Positions 17,311-24,818 of a DNA stretch of 32,697 nucleotides are shown here, piece by piece (positions within the stretch are counted from its first letter, which is position 1; the number at the start of each line of letters is the position of its first letter). The notes below the pieces were generated by a model. That model made no database searches, was not told the DNA's origin, and worked only from the letters and a program-made list of their open reading frames with translations. The position numbers and the translations under genes were made by a program. Origin of the DNA: a bacterium (GTDB taxonomy: Bacteria > Krumholzibacteriota > Krumholzibacteriia > LZORAL124-64-63); NCBI GenBank assembly GCA_016719645.1, contig JADJYS010000034.1:1-32697 (forward strand), written 5' to 3'.

Positions 17311-17327
17311 CCGTGAACGATTCACGG
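17311..17327 (-). other. Short hairpin at the end of the NFACT gene
   Basis: CCGTGAA (17311-17317) and TTCACGG (17321-17327) around three bases; the NFACT stop codon lies in the stem. Without a U-run it may be a weak pause or mRNA end before hydF, which starts 65 bases downstream on this strand. Confidence 0.35.
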
Positions 17328-18796
17328 CCGGGGATCGCCGGCTTCGTCGGCGTTCAGCGGCGCCACGCCGGGCATCACGCCGGGCGGCACCATCAGGCTC
17401 TTCTCGTGCGTGCAGGCCGCCAGGCCGGGCGGCGAGCGGCGCGGCTTGCGCACGTGCTTGCGCAGCGTGTAGACGACCGGGACCAGGCCGGAATTACGGG
17501 CGCGGCAGTACTGGGCGGCCAGCGAGGCGGCCTTCTCCAGGGCCTGCCGGGGCACCTGCTCCGGGCGGCCGCCGGCGCGCAACACGACGTGGCTGCCGGG
17601 AACGCCCTGGGCGTGCAGCCACCAGTCGTCGGGCGCGGCGGCCTTGTGGGTCAGTTCGTCGTTCTCGCGGTCGTTGCGGCCGATCCAGACCTCCCAGCGC
17701 TCGTCGACCAGAAAGCGGCGGTAGGGCAGCACTTCGGGCGGCGCCTCGCGGCGCCCGGCGACCACGCGCTTGCCGGCCCCCAGCAGCGGCGCCTGCTCCG
17801 CGCGCCACACCAGCACGGCGGCGAGCGGGTCCGCGGCGCCCGTCAGCCCGTCCAACTCGAGCAGCAACTCGCGGCACCTCTGCTGCTTCGCCTCCGCCTC
17901 GGCCAGGCGCCGCGCGACGTGCTCGCGCCCGCGCGCGGCCTTGCGCGCCCGGTGGAACAGGCGGTCCAGGTTCTGGGCCGGGCTCAGGGTCGGGTCCAGG
18001 ACGATGCGGCACGGTTCGGCCGGCGGCGTCGGGCAGTTCGATCTCGGCGACGCCGCGGCGCACGGCGTGCAGGTGGATGGCGAGGGTCTCGGCGGCGTGA
18101 CGCACGGCCTCGCCGCCGTCGGCCGTGGCCAGGTCGCGCGCCAGGTTGTCGCCCAGGCGCCCGGCGGCGTCGGCGACGCGGCGCAGGGCGGCGCGCGCCT
18201 CGGCGAACGCCTCGTCATGCAGCAAAGGGCCGAGCAGGGAGGGGCCGAGCTCGCGGCAGCGCGCCGCCACGTCGTCGGGATCCGGCGTCGCGGGCGGTTC
18301 CGCGGGGGCCGGCGGCGGCGCCAGCGTGGCGGGGTGGGGCGAGGCGTGGGCCGACCAGAGCCGGCGGCCGTCGCCGTCGGCGAGCACCAGGTTGCCGCGC
18401 TGGCCGAAGAGCTGGTGCGCGAGCGCGAGCCGCCGCCCGTCCGGATCGGCGAAGTCGAAGAAGAGAATGGCGTCGTCCGGGGCGTGGACACCTGACCAGC
18501 GCGCACCCGAGGAGCTGCGACGCGGCCAGGCGCTTCTGCGGCGCCCAGCCCAGGGCGTCGGTCCAGACGCGGGGCAGGGGGGTCTCGTCGTCCCAGGCCA
18601 TCACGGCGCCCGCGCGCGCCAGCAGGAACAGGTGCGCGGGGGGAGCGGAACCTTCCCGCGCGGCGAAGGTCAGGCGCAGCCAGCCCGGTCCGCCGCCGAC
18701 GCCGATCACCCGCGTTGCGGCCAGGCGCCGACGCCAAGCGGCGGCCAGGGCCCCGAGGGACTCCGGCCGCCGCCAGGGTAGGGACGCGCGGTCCAC
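17322..18796 (-). CDS. NFACT family protein (RqcH / fibronectin-binding-like, two frameshifts)
   Basis: NFACT proteins bind stalled 50S-nascent chain complexes; RqcH recruits tRNA-Ala to add alanine tails. The N-terminal part reads RASLPWRRPESLGALAAAWR and, after a shift near 18495, FADPDGRRLALAHQLFGQRG and NLVLADGDG. A helical middle follows. After a second shift near 18020 comes LDPTLSPAQNLDRLFHRARK, then the NFACT-R (DUF814) domain with FLVDERWEVWIGRNDRENDE, LTHKAAAPDDWWLHAQGVPG and SHVVLRAGG, ending HVRKPRRSPPGLAACTHEKS and LMVPPG. About 491 residues. GTG at 18796 lies eight bases after the barrel gene, so the genes are cotranscribed. At the place where RqcH has its tRNA-contacting DR pair, this protein reads PDDAILFF, so alanine tailing is uncertain. 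Confidence 0.8.
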
Positions 18797-18804
18797 GCCG
18801 CGGT

Positions 18805-19285
18805 CTAGAAGAACGTCAGGCCGGCGGTGAACTTCATGTCCGGCGCGTAGTCCGACAGGCCGATCTTCAGCTCGAACATCAGGGACTTGGACTCGTCGAG
18901 GCTCTTCTCGAGCCCGCCCAGGATGCTGATGCCCATCTTGGTCTCGGAGTCGTCGAAGCCGGCCGGCGTTGTCGATCGTGATCATGTGCAGGCCGATCTC
19001 GCCGCCCGCGTACGGGGTGAAGCCGCCCATGTCGACTTCCTTGAAGCTGTAGTTGGCGTCGGCGGCGAAGGAGTAGATGCTGGCCCCGTCCAGGAACGAG
19101 GCTTCGGCGTTGGGGACCAGCGCGATCTCGGGCGTGATGTTCAGGCCCTTGACGTGGCCGCCCGCGAAGAACCCGGTGGTGCCGGAGTCGACGTAGCCGC
19201 CGCGCACGCCGAAGGCCATGGGGCCGGCCGCCGCGACGCCCGCGATGAGGACGAGGGCCGTGGTCAGGAACAGGATCTTCTTCAT
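18805..19285 (-). CDS. Small outer-membrane beta-barrel protein (one frameshift)
   Basis: It has a clear signal peptide (MKKILFLTTALVLIAGVAAA, cut before GPMAFGVRGGY) and alternating beta-strand pattern: FGVRGGYVD, GFFAGGHVKGLNITPEIALV, YSFAADANYSFKEV, FTPYAGGEIGLHMITID. After a shift near 18965 it continues MGISILGGLEKSLDESKSLM, FELKIGLSDYAPDMKFTAGL and ends in Phe-Phe, the terminal aromatic typical of barrels folded by the BAM complex. About 160 residues, consistent with an eight-stranded OmpX/OmpW-like barrel. The ATG follows GGGGGAG. It is first in a leftward unit with the NFACT gene and hydF and has its own promoter. Confidence 0.75.
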
Positions 19286-19340
19286 CGTGATCTCCCCCTG
19301 CAGCTGTTGGGTTGTAGTCGGACCCGAACGATCCGGCCCA

Positions 19341-19369
19341 TTTCTAGTGCATCCGGGCGGCGCCGTCAA
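19341..19369 (-). promoter_or_regulatory. Sigma-70-type promoter for the barrel protein - NFACT - hydF unit
   Basis: On the minus strand TTGACG (19369-19364), a 17-base spacer and TAGAAA (19346-19341). Predicted start near 19334, leader about 49 bases. Confidence 0.65.
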
Positions 19370-19413
19370 TCCCTCCTTGCGCCGACACGGCGGGAAGCCG
19401 GCGGTTTCCGGCC

Positions 19414-19442
19414 TTGCCGCCGCCGCCGGACTTGCCTAGACT
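19414..19442 (+). promoter_or_regulatory. Putative promoter for yicC-gmk
   Basis: TTGCCG (19414-19419), a 17-base spacer and TAGACT (19437-19442). It faces away from the barrel-gene promoter 45 bases to the left. The leader to GTG 19497 is about 48 bases. Confidence 0.5.
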
Positions 19443-19496
19443 TGGGCGCCCGACTTGGCCCCACCGCCGGGCCGCCCTTCAAGGATCGGAGACCCC

Positions 19497-20378
19497 GTGC
19501 TCAGCATGACCGGATACGGCAACGGCGAAGCGATGGCGGGCGACACCACCGTCACGGTGGAACTGCGCGCCGTGAACCACCGCTTCCTCGACGTCGCCCT
19601 GAAGCTGCCGTCGGCGTTGGGCTTCTGCGAGCTCGACATCCGCGAGATCCTGAAGAACCGCGTCGCGCGCGGCCGCGTCAGCTGCACCCTGACGCTGGAG
19701 CGTGGGACCGCCGCGCCGGCGCCACCCTGCAGCCCGCGCGCGTCGAGGCCGGCCTGGCGGCCCTGAACGCCATGGCCGACGCCGTCGCCGCCCGCGGCCT
19801 GCCGCGGCCGGAGATCCGGCTCGAGCACCTGCTGGCGCTGCCCGGCCTGTTCGACGGCGGCCAGCCCGAGGACGACCGCGAGGCCCTGCAGGCGGCCGTG
19901 ACGGCAGCCCTCGACCAGGCCATCGCCGGTCTCGAGGCGATGAAGCGCAAGGAAGGGGACGAGACCGCCGCCGAGATGCGCGCGCGCACCGTGGCCATCG
20001 ACCGCCACCTCGGCACGGTCGCGGCGCTGGTGCCCGGCGCCCTCGAGGAGGCCCAGAACCGGCTGCGCGAGCGCCTGGCCCAGCTGCTGGGCGACGCCAT
20101 CGAGCCGCAGCGCCTGGCCCAGGAAGCGGCGATCCTGGTGGACAAGGGCAACATCAACGAGGAGTGCGAGCGCCTCGCCAGCCACCTCGAGCAGGTGCGC
20201 GAGGCCCTGGCGGAGGGCGGCCAGGTGGCCAAGCGCCTGAACTTCCTGTTCCAGGAGATGCACCGCGAGGTCAACACGATGGGTTCCAAGACCCAGAACC
20301 TCGGAGATCACGCACGCGGTGATCGCCATGAAGGAAGAGATCGAGACCCTGCGCGAGCAGGTCCAGAACCTGGAGTGA
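19497..20378 (+). CDS. yicC: YicC/YloC family endoribonuclease (two frameshifts)
   Basis: YicC-type proteins are RNases implicated in small-RNA turnover. The start VLSMTGYGNGEAMAGDTTVT and VELRAVNHRFLDVALKLPSA are diagnostic. After a shift near 19715 come LEHLLALPGLFDGGQ, AIAGLEAMKRKEGDETAAEM and RLAQEAAILVDKGNINEECE. The C-terminal domain follows with RLASHLEQVREALAEGG, KRLNFLFQEMHREVNTMGSK, and, after a second shift near 20305, EITHAVIAMKEEIETLREQV. About 293 residues, the family norm. GTG 19497 is chosen because the family begins two or three residues before SMTGYG. It lies eight bases before gmk, a common yicC-gmk pairing. Confidence 0.92.
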
Positions 20379-20385
20379 CCCGGCG

Positions 20386-20996
20386 ATGATCCTGCTGATC
20401 AGCGGCCCGAGCGGCGCGGGCAAGACCACGTTCGTGCGGGCCCCTGCTCGCCGAGGACCCGCGCGTGCGCTTCTCGGTCTCGACCACCACGCGCCCGATC
20501 CGGCCCGGGAGCGGGAGGGCGTCGACTACCACTACGTCGACAACGCGGAGTTCGACCGGCTCGTGGACGCCGGCGCCTTCGTGGAGTGGGCGCACGTGCA
20601 CGACCGCCGCTACGGCACCCGCCGCGACCACATCCAGGCCATGATCGACCGGGGCGAGGTGCCCCTGCTGGACCTGGACGTCCAGGGCGGCAAGAACGTG
20701 ATCGACCTGTACCGCGACGAGCTCGTCTCGGTGTTCGTGTTCCCGCCCTCGTGGGACGCGCTCGAACGCGCCTGCGCTCCCGGGCCACCGACGGGCCCGA
20801 GGTCATCGCCACCCGCCTGCGCAACGCCCGCTGGGAGGTGGGCTACGCGCCCCACTACCGCTACTGGATCGTCAACGCCGACCTCGCCGAGGCCCTGCGG
20901 CGCATGTCGGCGATCCTGACCGCCGAGCAGTGCCGGCGCGAGCGATTCCGGGAACCGCCGCTGGCGCCGACGATGGAACCTCCTGCCGGACAATGA
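20386..20996 (+). CDS. gmk: Guanylate kinase (two frameshifts)
   Basis: Phosphorylates GMP to GDP with ATP. The start MILLISGPSGAGKTTFVRA holds the P-loop. After a shift near 20443 come RVRFSVSTTTRPIRPGEREG and VDYHYVDNAEFDRLVDAGAF (GMP-binding region), HVHDRRYGTRRDHIQAMIDR, PLLDLDVQGGKNVIDLY and VSVFVFPPSWDALERAC. After a second shift near 20775, ATDGPEVIATRLRNARWEVG and YAPHYRYWIVNADL complete the lid and C-terminal helices. About 203 residues, normal. The ATG at 20386 lies eight bases after yicC. The rpoZ promoter begins right after its stop. Confidence 0.93.
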
Positions 20997-21010
20997 ATTG
21001 GAGAATTTTG

Positions 21011-21039
21011 TTGATGCCGGCCCGGAACGGGGTTACATT
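21011..21039 (+). promoter_or_regulatory. Sigma-70-type promoter for rpoZ-coaBC-UDG
   Basis: TTGATG (21011-21016), a 17-base spacer and TACATT (21034-21039). A six-base inverted repeat CGGAAC/GTTCCG (about 21023-21045) straddles the -10 and could be an operator. The leader to ATG 21114 is about 68 bases. Confidence 0.6.
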
Positions 21040-21113
21040 GTTCCGTTCGCGCTCCGCCGGCGGTTGCAGCGCCTCCGGTCCCCGTCGACATGGATCTTCC
21101 ACCGAGGTGTCCG

Positions 21114-21353
21114 ATGACTTACATCCAGCGCAAGGATGTCACCAACAGGATCCCGAACAAGTTCGAAGCCATCCGGATCGCCGCCCTCGAGGCGCGCCGT
21201 CTGAACGACCGGGCCCGCGCGGTGAGCGCGAACCTGCCCGGCAAGCTGACGACCATCGCGGTCCAGCGCCTGATCGACGGCAAGATCCTCTACTACGACA
21301 AGCGCGAGCGCGCTGCCGCCGCCCTCAAGGAGCGGGAGAGCGGACAGGAGTAG
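21114..21353 (+). CDS. rpoZ: DNA-directed RNA polymerase omega subunit
   Basis: Small subunit that helps fold and hold beta-prime in RNA polymerase. It is recognised from VTNRIPNKFEAIRIAALEAR followed by RLNDRARAVSANLPG, KLTTIAVQRLIDGKILYYD and an acidic end. 79 residues, intact. The ATG is preceded by GAGGTG. It is three bases upstream of coaBC, forming the common gmk-rpoZ-coaBC neighbourhood. Confidence 0.88.
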   Translation: MTYIQRKDVTNRIPNKFEAIRIAALEARRLNDRARAVSANLPGKLTTIAVQRLIDGKILYYDKRERAAAALKERESGQE

Positions 21354-21356
21354 GCC

Positions 21357-22604
21357 ATGACCCGGTCGCGCGTCCTGCTGCTGGTGACCGGCGGCATTGC
21401 CGCCTACAAAAGTTGTCTGTTGGCCCGCCTGCTTGTGCAGGCGGGCTTTTCCGTGCGCGTGGCCATGACCGGCGCGGCGCAGCGCTTCGTGGGGCCGACC
21501 ACGTTCCGCGCGCTGACCGGCCACGGCGTCGCCACCGACCTGTGGGGCGAGGGGGACACCGACCCGCTGGACCACGTGGAACTGGCCCGCTGGGCCGACA
21601 TCGCGGTGGTCGCCCCGGCCACGGCCAACCTGCTGGGCAAGGCCGCCGGCGGCATCGCCGACGACATCGTGACCACCCTGCTGCTGGCCTGCGAGCGCGA
21701 CCTGGTCCTGGCCCCGGCCATGAACGACGCCATGTGGCGCCACCCCGCCGTGCAGGCCAATCTCGCGACGCTGCGCGGGCGCGGGGCCCGCGTCGTGGAC
21801 CCCGGCCGCGGCTGGCTGGCCTGCGGCACGGTCGCCGAGGGCCGGATGGCCGAACCCGAAGAGATCTTCGCCCTGCTCTGCGAACTGGACGACGCCCTGC
21901 CCGCGCGTGACGCAGACGCCGCTGACCTGCCGCTGGCTGGATGCCGCCTGCTGGTGACGGCCGGTCCCACGCGCGAACCGCTCGACGCGGTGCGCTTCGT
22001 CGGCAACCGCTCGACCGGGGCGATGGGCTTCGCCCTGGCCCGGCAGGCGGCCGGCCTGGGCGCCGAGGTGACGCTGATCCACGGACCGGTGCCGTCGCCG
22101 CCCCCGCGCGGGCTCGGGATCGCCGTGCCGGTGGAGACCGCCGCCCAGATGGCCGCCGCGGTGCGCGAGCGCCTGCCGCGCGCCGACGCGCTGATCATGG
22201 CGGCGGCCGTGGCCGATTTCACGCCCGACAGCGTCGGGCACGGGAAGCTCAAGAAGGAATCGCTCGGCACGTCCTGGCACGTGAACATGACGCGCACGAC
22301 CGACATCCTGGCCGACATCGTCCAGGTCGAGAAGCCCGCCGGCCTGAAGGTCGTGGGTTTCGCGCTCGAGACCGAGAACCTGCTGGAGCGCGCCGCGGCC
22401 AAGCTGCGCGCCAAGGGCATGGACGCGGTGGTCGCCAACGACCCGGTCGCCGACGGCACCTTCGGCGAGGGCCTGCACCGCGTCACGCTGATCACCGCCG
22501 ACGGCGACAGCGAGGCGATCGGCCCGCTGGACAAGCGCGACCTCGCCGCCGAACTCCTGCGGCGGCTCGCGCCCCTGCTGCGGCCCGACGGAGGCGCGGC
22601 ATGA
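21357..22604 (+). CDS. coaBC: Bifunctional phosphopantothenoylcysteine decarboxylase/synthetase CoaBC
   Basis: Makes 4'-phosphopantetheine for coenzyme A: the C-terminal CoaB domain joins cysteine to phosphopantothenate and the N-terminal flavoprotein CoaC domain decarboxylates the product. CoaC: VTGGIAAYKSCLLARLLVQA, DHVELARWADIAVVAPATAN with the active-site His, APAMNDAMWRHP (PxMNxxMW motif) and GWLACGTVAEGRM with the catalytic Cys. CoaB: LLVTAGPTREPLDAVRFVGN and RSTGAMG, LIMAAAVADFTPDSV, KLKKE and VANDPVADGTFG. 415 residues, intact. The start is three bases after rpoZ and the stop overlaps the next start (ATGA). A terminator-shaped hairpin lies early in its coding sequence. Confidence 0.96.
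   Translation: MTRSRVLLLVTGGIAAYKSCLLARLLVQAGFSVRVAMTGAAQRFVGPTTFRALTGHGVATDLWGEGDTDPLDHVELARWADIAVVAPATANLLGKAAGGIADDIVTTLLLACERDLVLAPAMNDAMWRHPAVQANLATLRGRGARVVDPGRGWLACGTVAEGRMAEPEEIFALLCELDDALPARDADAADLPLAGCRLLVTAGPTREPLDAVRFVGNRSTGAMGFALARQAAGLGAEVTLIHGPVPSPPPRGLGIAVPVETAAQMAAAVRERLPRADALIMAAAVADFTPDSVGHGKLKKESLGTSWHVNMTRTTDILADIVQVEKPAGLKVVGFALETENLLERAAAKLRAKGMDAVVANDPVADGTFGEGLHRVTLITADGDSEAIGPLDKRDLAAELLRRLAPLLRPDGGAA
21423..21450 (+). terminator. Terminator-shaped hairpin inside coaBC
   Basis: GCCCGCCTGC (21423-21432), loop TTGT, GCAGGCGGGC (21437-21446), then TTTT (21447-21450). A perfect 10-base GC stem with a 4-base loop and a U-run, about 67 bases into coaBC. Its shape is that of an intrinsic terminator, but whether it works while ribosomes translate the region is unknown. 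Confidence 0.5.
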
Positions 22605-23573
22605 CCCAGGACAGCCCCGGGCGCCTGGCCGCCGACCTGGCCCGCTACCTCGACCAACAGCAGCAGGACGGCACCGCCTGGTACTTCGACGAGGGGCCCG
22701 TCGCCGCGGCCGCGGCGGCGACCCGGCGCAGATCCCGGCCCGCGGCGCCCGAGGGCCGTGACGCCCGCTGCGCTCAGGCCGCCCGCGCCGCCGCCGCTCC
22801 CCGCCGGTCCGGAGGCGGACGCTGCCGCAGCGGCGAAGTCGGCCCGCGAGCGGGAATTCCGTGCCGAGTGCGAGCGCTTCGTGCGCGAGACGTTGACGCA
22901 GATCCGCAATCGGCCGGTCGCGCCGGTCGCGGCGGCGCCCGCCGCGCCGAACCTGTTCGTCGCGGCGACGGCCGCGGTTCAGGCTGCGCCCGCCCCGGTG
23001 TCCAAACGGCAGGCGCTGGAGAGCCTGGCCGCCGAGGTGGCCGTCTGCACGGCCTGCAAGCTGCACCCCACGCGCACCCAGACGGTCTTCGGCAGTGGCA
23101 ACCCCGACGCGCGCGTGCTGTTCATCGGCGAGGCGCCCGGCCGCAACGAGGACGAGCAGGGGCTGCCGTTCGTCGGCCGCGCCGGGCAGCTGCTCACCGA
23201 CATCCTGCGCGCCATCCGCTTCGAGCGCGACGAGGTCTACATCTGCAACATCCTGAAGTGCCGCCCGCCCGAGAACCGCGACCCCGAGCGCGACGAGGCC
23301 GACGCCTGCGAGCCCTTCCTGCGCCGGCAGCTCGCGATCATCCAGCCGCATCTGATCTGCTGCCTCGGCCGCCACGCGGCGATGACGCTGCTGGACACCC
23401 GCGCCAGCCTGCGCTCGCTGCGCGAGACCGTGCACTTCTACCAGGGCATCCCCGTGCTGGCGACCTTCCATCCCGCCGCGCTGCTGCGCAACCCGCACTG
23501 GAAGCGCGACACGTGGGAGGACGTGCGCAAGCTGCGCGCCCTGCACGACGCGCTGCTCGCCGACGCCTCCTGA
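22601..23573 (+). CDS. Type 4/5-like [4Fe-4S] uracil-DNA glycosylase with long N-terminal extension (one frameshift)
   Basis: Removes uracil from DNA in base-excision repair. The catalytic domain shows AEVAVCTACKLHPTRTQTVF, ARVLFIGEAPGRNEDEQGLP with the uracil-binding loop, FVGRAGQLLTDILRAI, VYICNILKCRPPENRDP and VLATFHPAALLRNP. Four cluster cysteines are visible (CTAC, LKC, DAC). An N-terminal part of about 140 residues begins MTQDSPGRLAADLARYLDQQ and continues, after a shift near 22740, as alanine/proline-rich sequence with a charged helix (KSAREREFRAECERFVRETL). This kind of extension, sometimes described as a DNA polymerase-related segment, is common in this family. The start overlaps the coaBC stop. 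Confidence 0.9.
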
Positions 23574-23577
23574 CCCT

Positions 23578-24459
23578 TCACCGCCGTGAGATCAGCATCG
23601 CGAACTCGTGGCGGGCGTCCACGCCGGTGACCGGCGGCAGGAACACGCCGCCGACGAGGCCGGCGGCCGCGCACAGCCCCGCGAGGTCCTCGTCCCGCCA
23701 GGCGCGCCCGCTCTGCGCGTAGCGCTCGCTGCGCCCGTCGCGGGGTCCACGATCCAGTGGACGTTGATCTCGGACTGCGACGCCTCGTCCCAGTGGTACT
23801 CCTGCAGCCAGAAGTGCGGGCCGTCGGCGAAGGGCGAGCCCTCGCAGGCCCGCCACTCCAGCAGGTCCTCGCGCGGGTAGAGCTCCCAGGGCTGGTACTC
23901 CAGGATCATCAGGCCGCCGGGACGCAGGCGCCCGGCGAGGGCGGTCAGGGCGGCGAGCATCGCGCCGGGCGGGTGGGCGTGGACCTCGCCGTACCAGAGC
24001 GTCACCGCATCGAGGTCGGTGATGTCCCGGGGCAGCGGCGCATCCGGGTCTTCGAGATCGGCGGCGTGGAACCCGCAGGCCAGTCCCTCGGACGCGGCGG
24101 CTGCGCGCGCGTGGCGCAGCGCCGCCGGCGCCACGTCGCAGCCCCAGGCGCGGTGCCCGCGGCGGGCCAGCTCGTGGCAGTACAGGCCGGGTCCGCAGGC
24201 GACGTCCAGCACGCGGCGCGGCGCGGCGTCGCCGAACGCCTCGGCCAGCCGGTCCTCCAGCCAGCCGACGTGCGCGCGGATCACCGGCAGGCTGCGGCTC
24301 GCCATGTGCGTCGACTGGTCCAGGTGCAGGCGCAGCATGCGTTCGCTGAAGACCGGGTCGGCCCAGGGGAAGGCGGCGCCGTCCCGCCAGGGTCGCGCTG
24401 GGGCGTGGATCGGCGGCGATCCGGGCCCAGGTTTCGCGGAGTTGTCCACCGTCGGGCAT
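23578..24459 (-). CDS. Class I SAM-dependent methyltransferase (two frameshifts)
   Basis: The Rossmann methyltransferase core is clear: RRVLDVACGPGLYCHELARR (motif I), HRAWGCDVAPAALRHAR (acidic residue after strand 2), GFHAADLEDPD, DLDAVTLWYGEVHAHPPGAM and GRLRPGGLMILEYQPWELYP (post-I motifs). The C-terminus, after a shift near 23745, reads GRAWRDEDLAGLCAAAGLVG and GVFLPPVTGVDARHEFAMLI. The substrate cannot be told. ATG 24459 is chosen (GAGG site upstream); a TTG at 24492 is in frame. The N-terminal frame changes near 24400. Its stop is only four bases from the stop of the convergent glycosylase gene, leaving no room for a separate terminator. Confidence 0.82.
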   Translation of the reverse strand: MPDGGQLRETWARIAADPRPSATLAGRRRLPLGRPGLQRTHAAPAPGPVDAHGEPQPAGDPRARRLAGGPAGRGVRRRRAAPRAGRRLRTRPVLPRAGPPRAPRLGLRRGAGGAAPRARSRRVRGTGLRVPRRRSRRPGCAAAPGHHRPRCGDALVRRGPRPPARRDARRPDRPRRAPASRRPDDPGVPALGALPARGPAGVAGLRGLALRRRPALLAAGVPLGRGVAVRDQRPLDRGPRDGRSERYAQSGRAWRDEDLAGLCAAAGLVGGVFLPPVTGVDARHEFAMLISRR

Positions 24460-24543
24460 GGGGGCCGCCTCGGTTGGCTTGTGGATCGTCAAGGCGTTGG
24501 TCCGGAAGCGCTTGAGGCCGACGCCCGCCTGCCGTCGCCCAGC

Positions 24544-24552
24544 TTATCCACC
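24544..24552 (+). promoter_or_regulatory. DnaA-box-like site
   Basis: TTATCCACC, one mismatch from the DnaA consensus TTATCCACA. Another, TTGTCCACC, is at 24442-24450 inside the 5' end of the methyltransferase gene. Both point the same way as the two arrays downstream. Confidence 0.5.
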
Positions 24553-24563
24553 TCGGCCGCGAC

Positions 24564-24605
24564 TTGTCCACAACATGTCCAAGCGTTATCCCGGCGTTGT
24601 CCCGA
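24564..24605 (+). promoter_or_regulatory. DnaA-box array 1: four sites on an exact 11-bp pitch
   Basis: TTGTCCACA (24564), ATGTCCAAG (24575), TTATCCCGG (24586) and TTGTCCCGA (24597), each nine bases with two between. The first matches the high-GC DnaA box TTGTCCACA; the others are progressively weaker. In E. coli oriC, weak DnaA sites are laid out with two-base gaps next to a strong anchor site so that DnaA can form a filament; the same geometry is seen here. Confidence 0.6.
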
Positions 24606-24647
24606 GGCGCTCGCCGTGACGGCGGCAGGCGGCCGGGCGCCGCGGCG

Positions 24648-24690
24648 CCGTCCACCACCCATCCACCGCCTGTCCACCGGCTTGTCCACG
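24648..24690 (+). promoter_or_regulatory. DnaA-box array 2: four sites on an 11-12-bp pitch
   Basis: CCGTCCACC (24648), CCATCCACC (24659), CTGTCCACC (24670) and TTGTCCACG (24682). The strongest site is at the right end, toward dnaB. The remainder of the 24460-24818 gap is GC-rich, with no obvious AT-rich unwinding segment and no RNA gene. Confidence 0.5.
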
Positions 24691-24764
24691 GGTTTGTGCA
24701 CGTCCGATCCCCAGGAATCGGCCGTCGCCGCGAAGTCGGTCTGTCTCGGGTCGCGGGCATCGCT

Positions 24765-24770
24765 TACAAT
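24765..24770 (+). promoter_or_regulatory. Putative -10 element of the dnaB promoter
   Basis: TACAAT with only a weak -35 (CTGTCT at 24741-24746, 18-base spacer). It lies between array 2 and the dnaB start; predicted leader about 42 bases. Confidence 0.35.
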
Positions 24771-24818
24771 GTTCGTCTTCGTCTCGCCCCGTCACATCGA
24801 GCCCCGAGGAACGGTCCC

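Noticed and set aside
21033..23546. Very long antisense open frame (over 800 codons) opposite coaBC and the glycosylase gene
   Set aside because: It mirrors recognised genes in a GC-rich sequence, has low-complexity composition and no family motifs.
24648..24690. Short repeated TCCACC units considered as CRISPR or tandem repeat
   Set aside because: Units are too short, with 5-6-base gaps, and no cas genes are present. The pitch and sequence fit DnaA boxes better.
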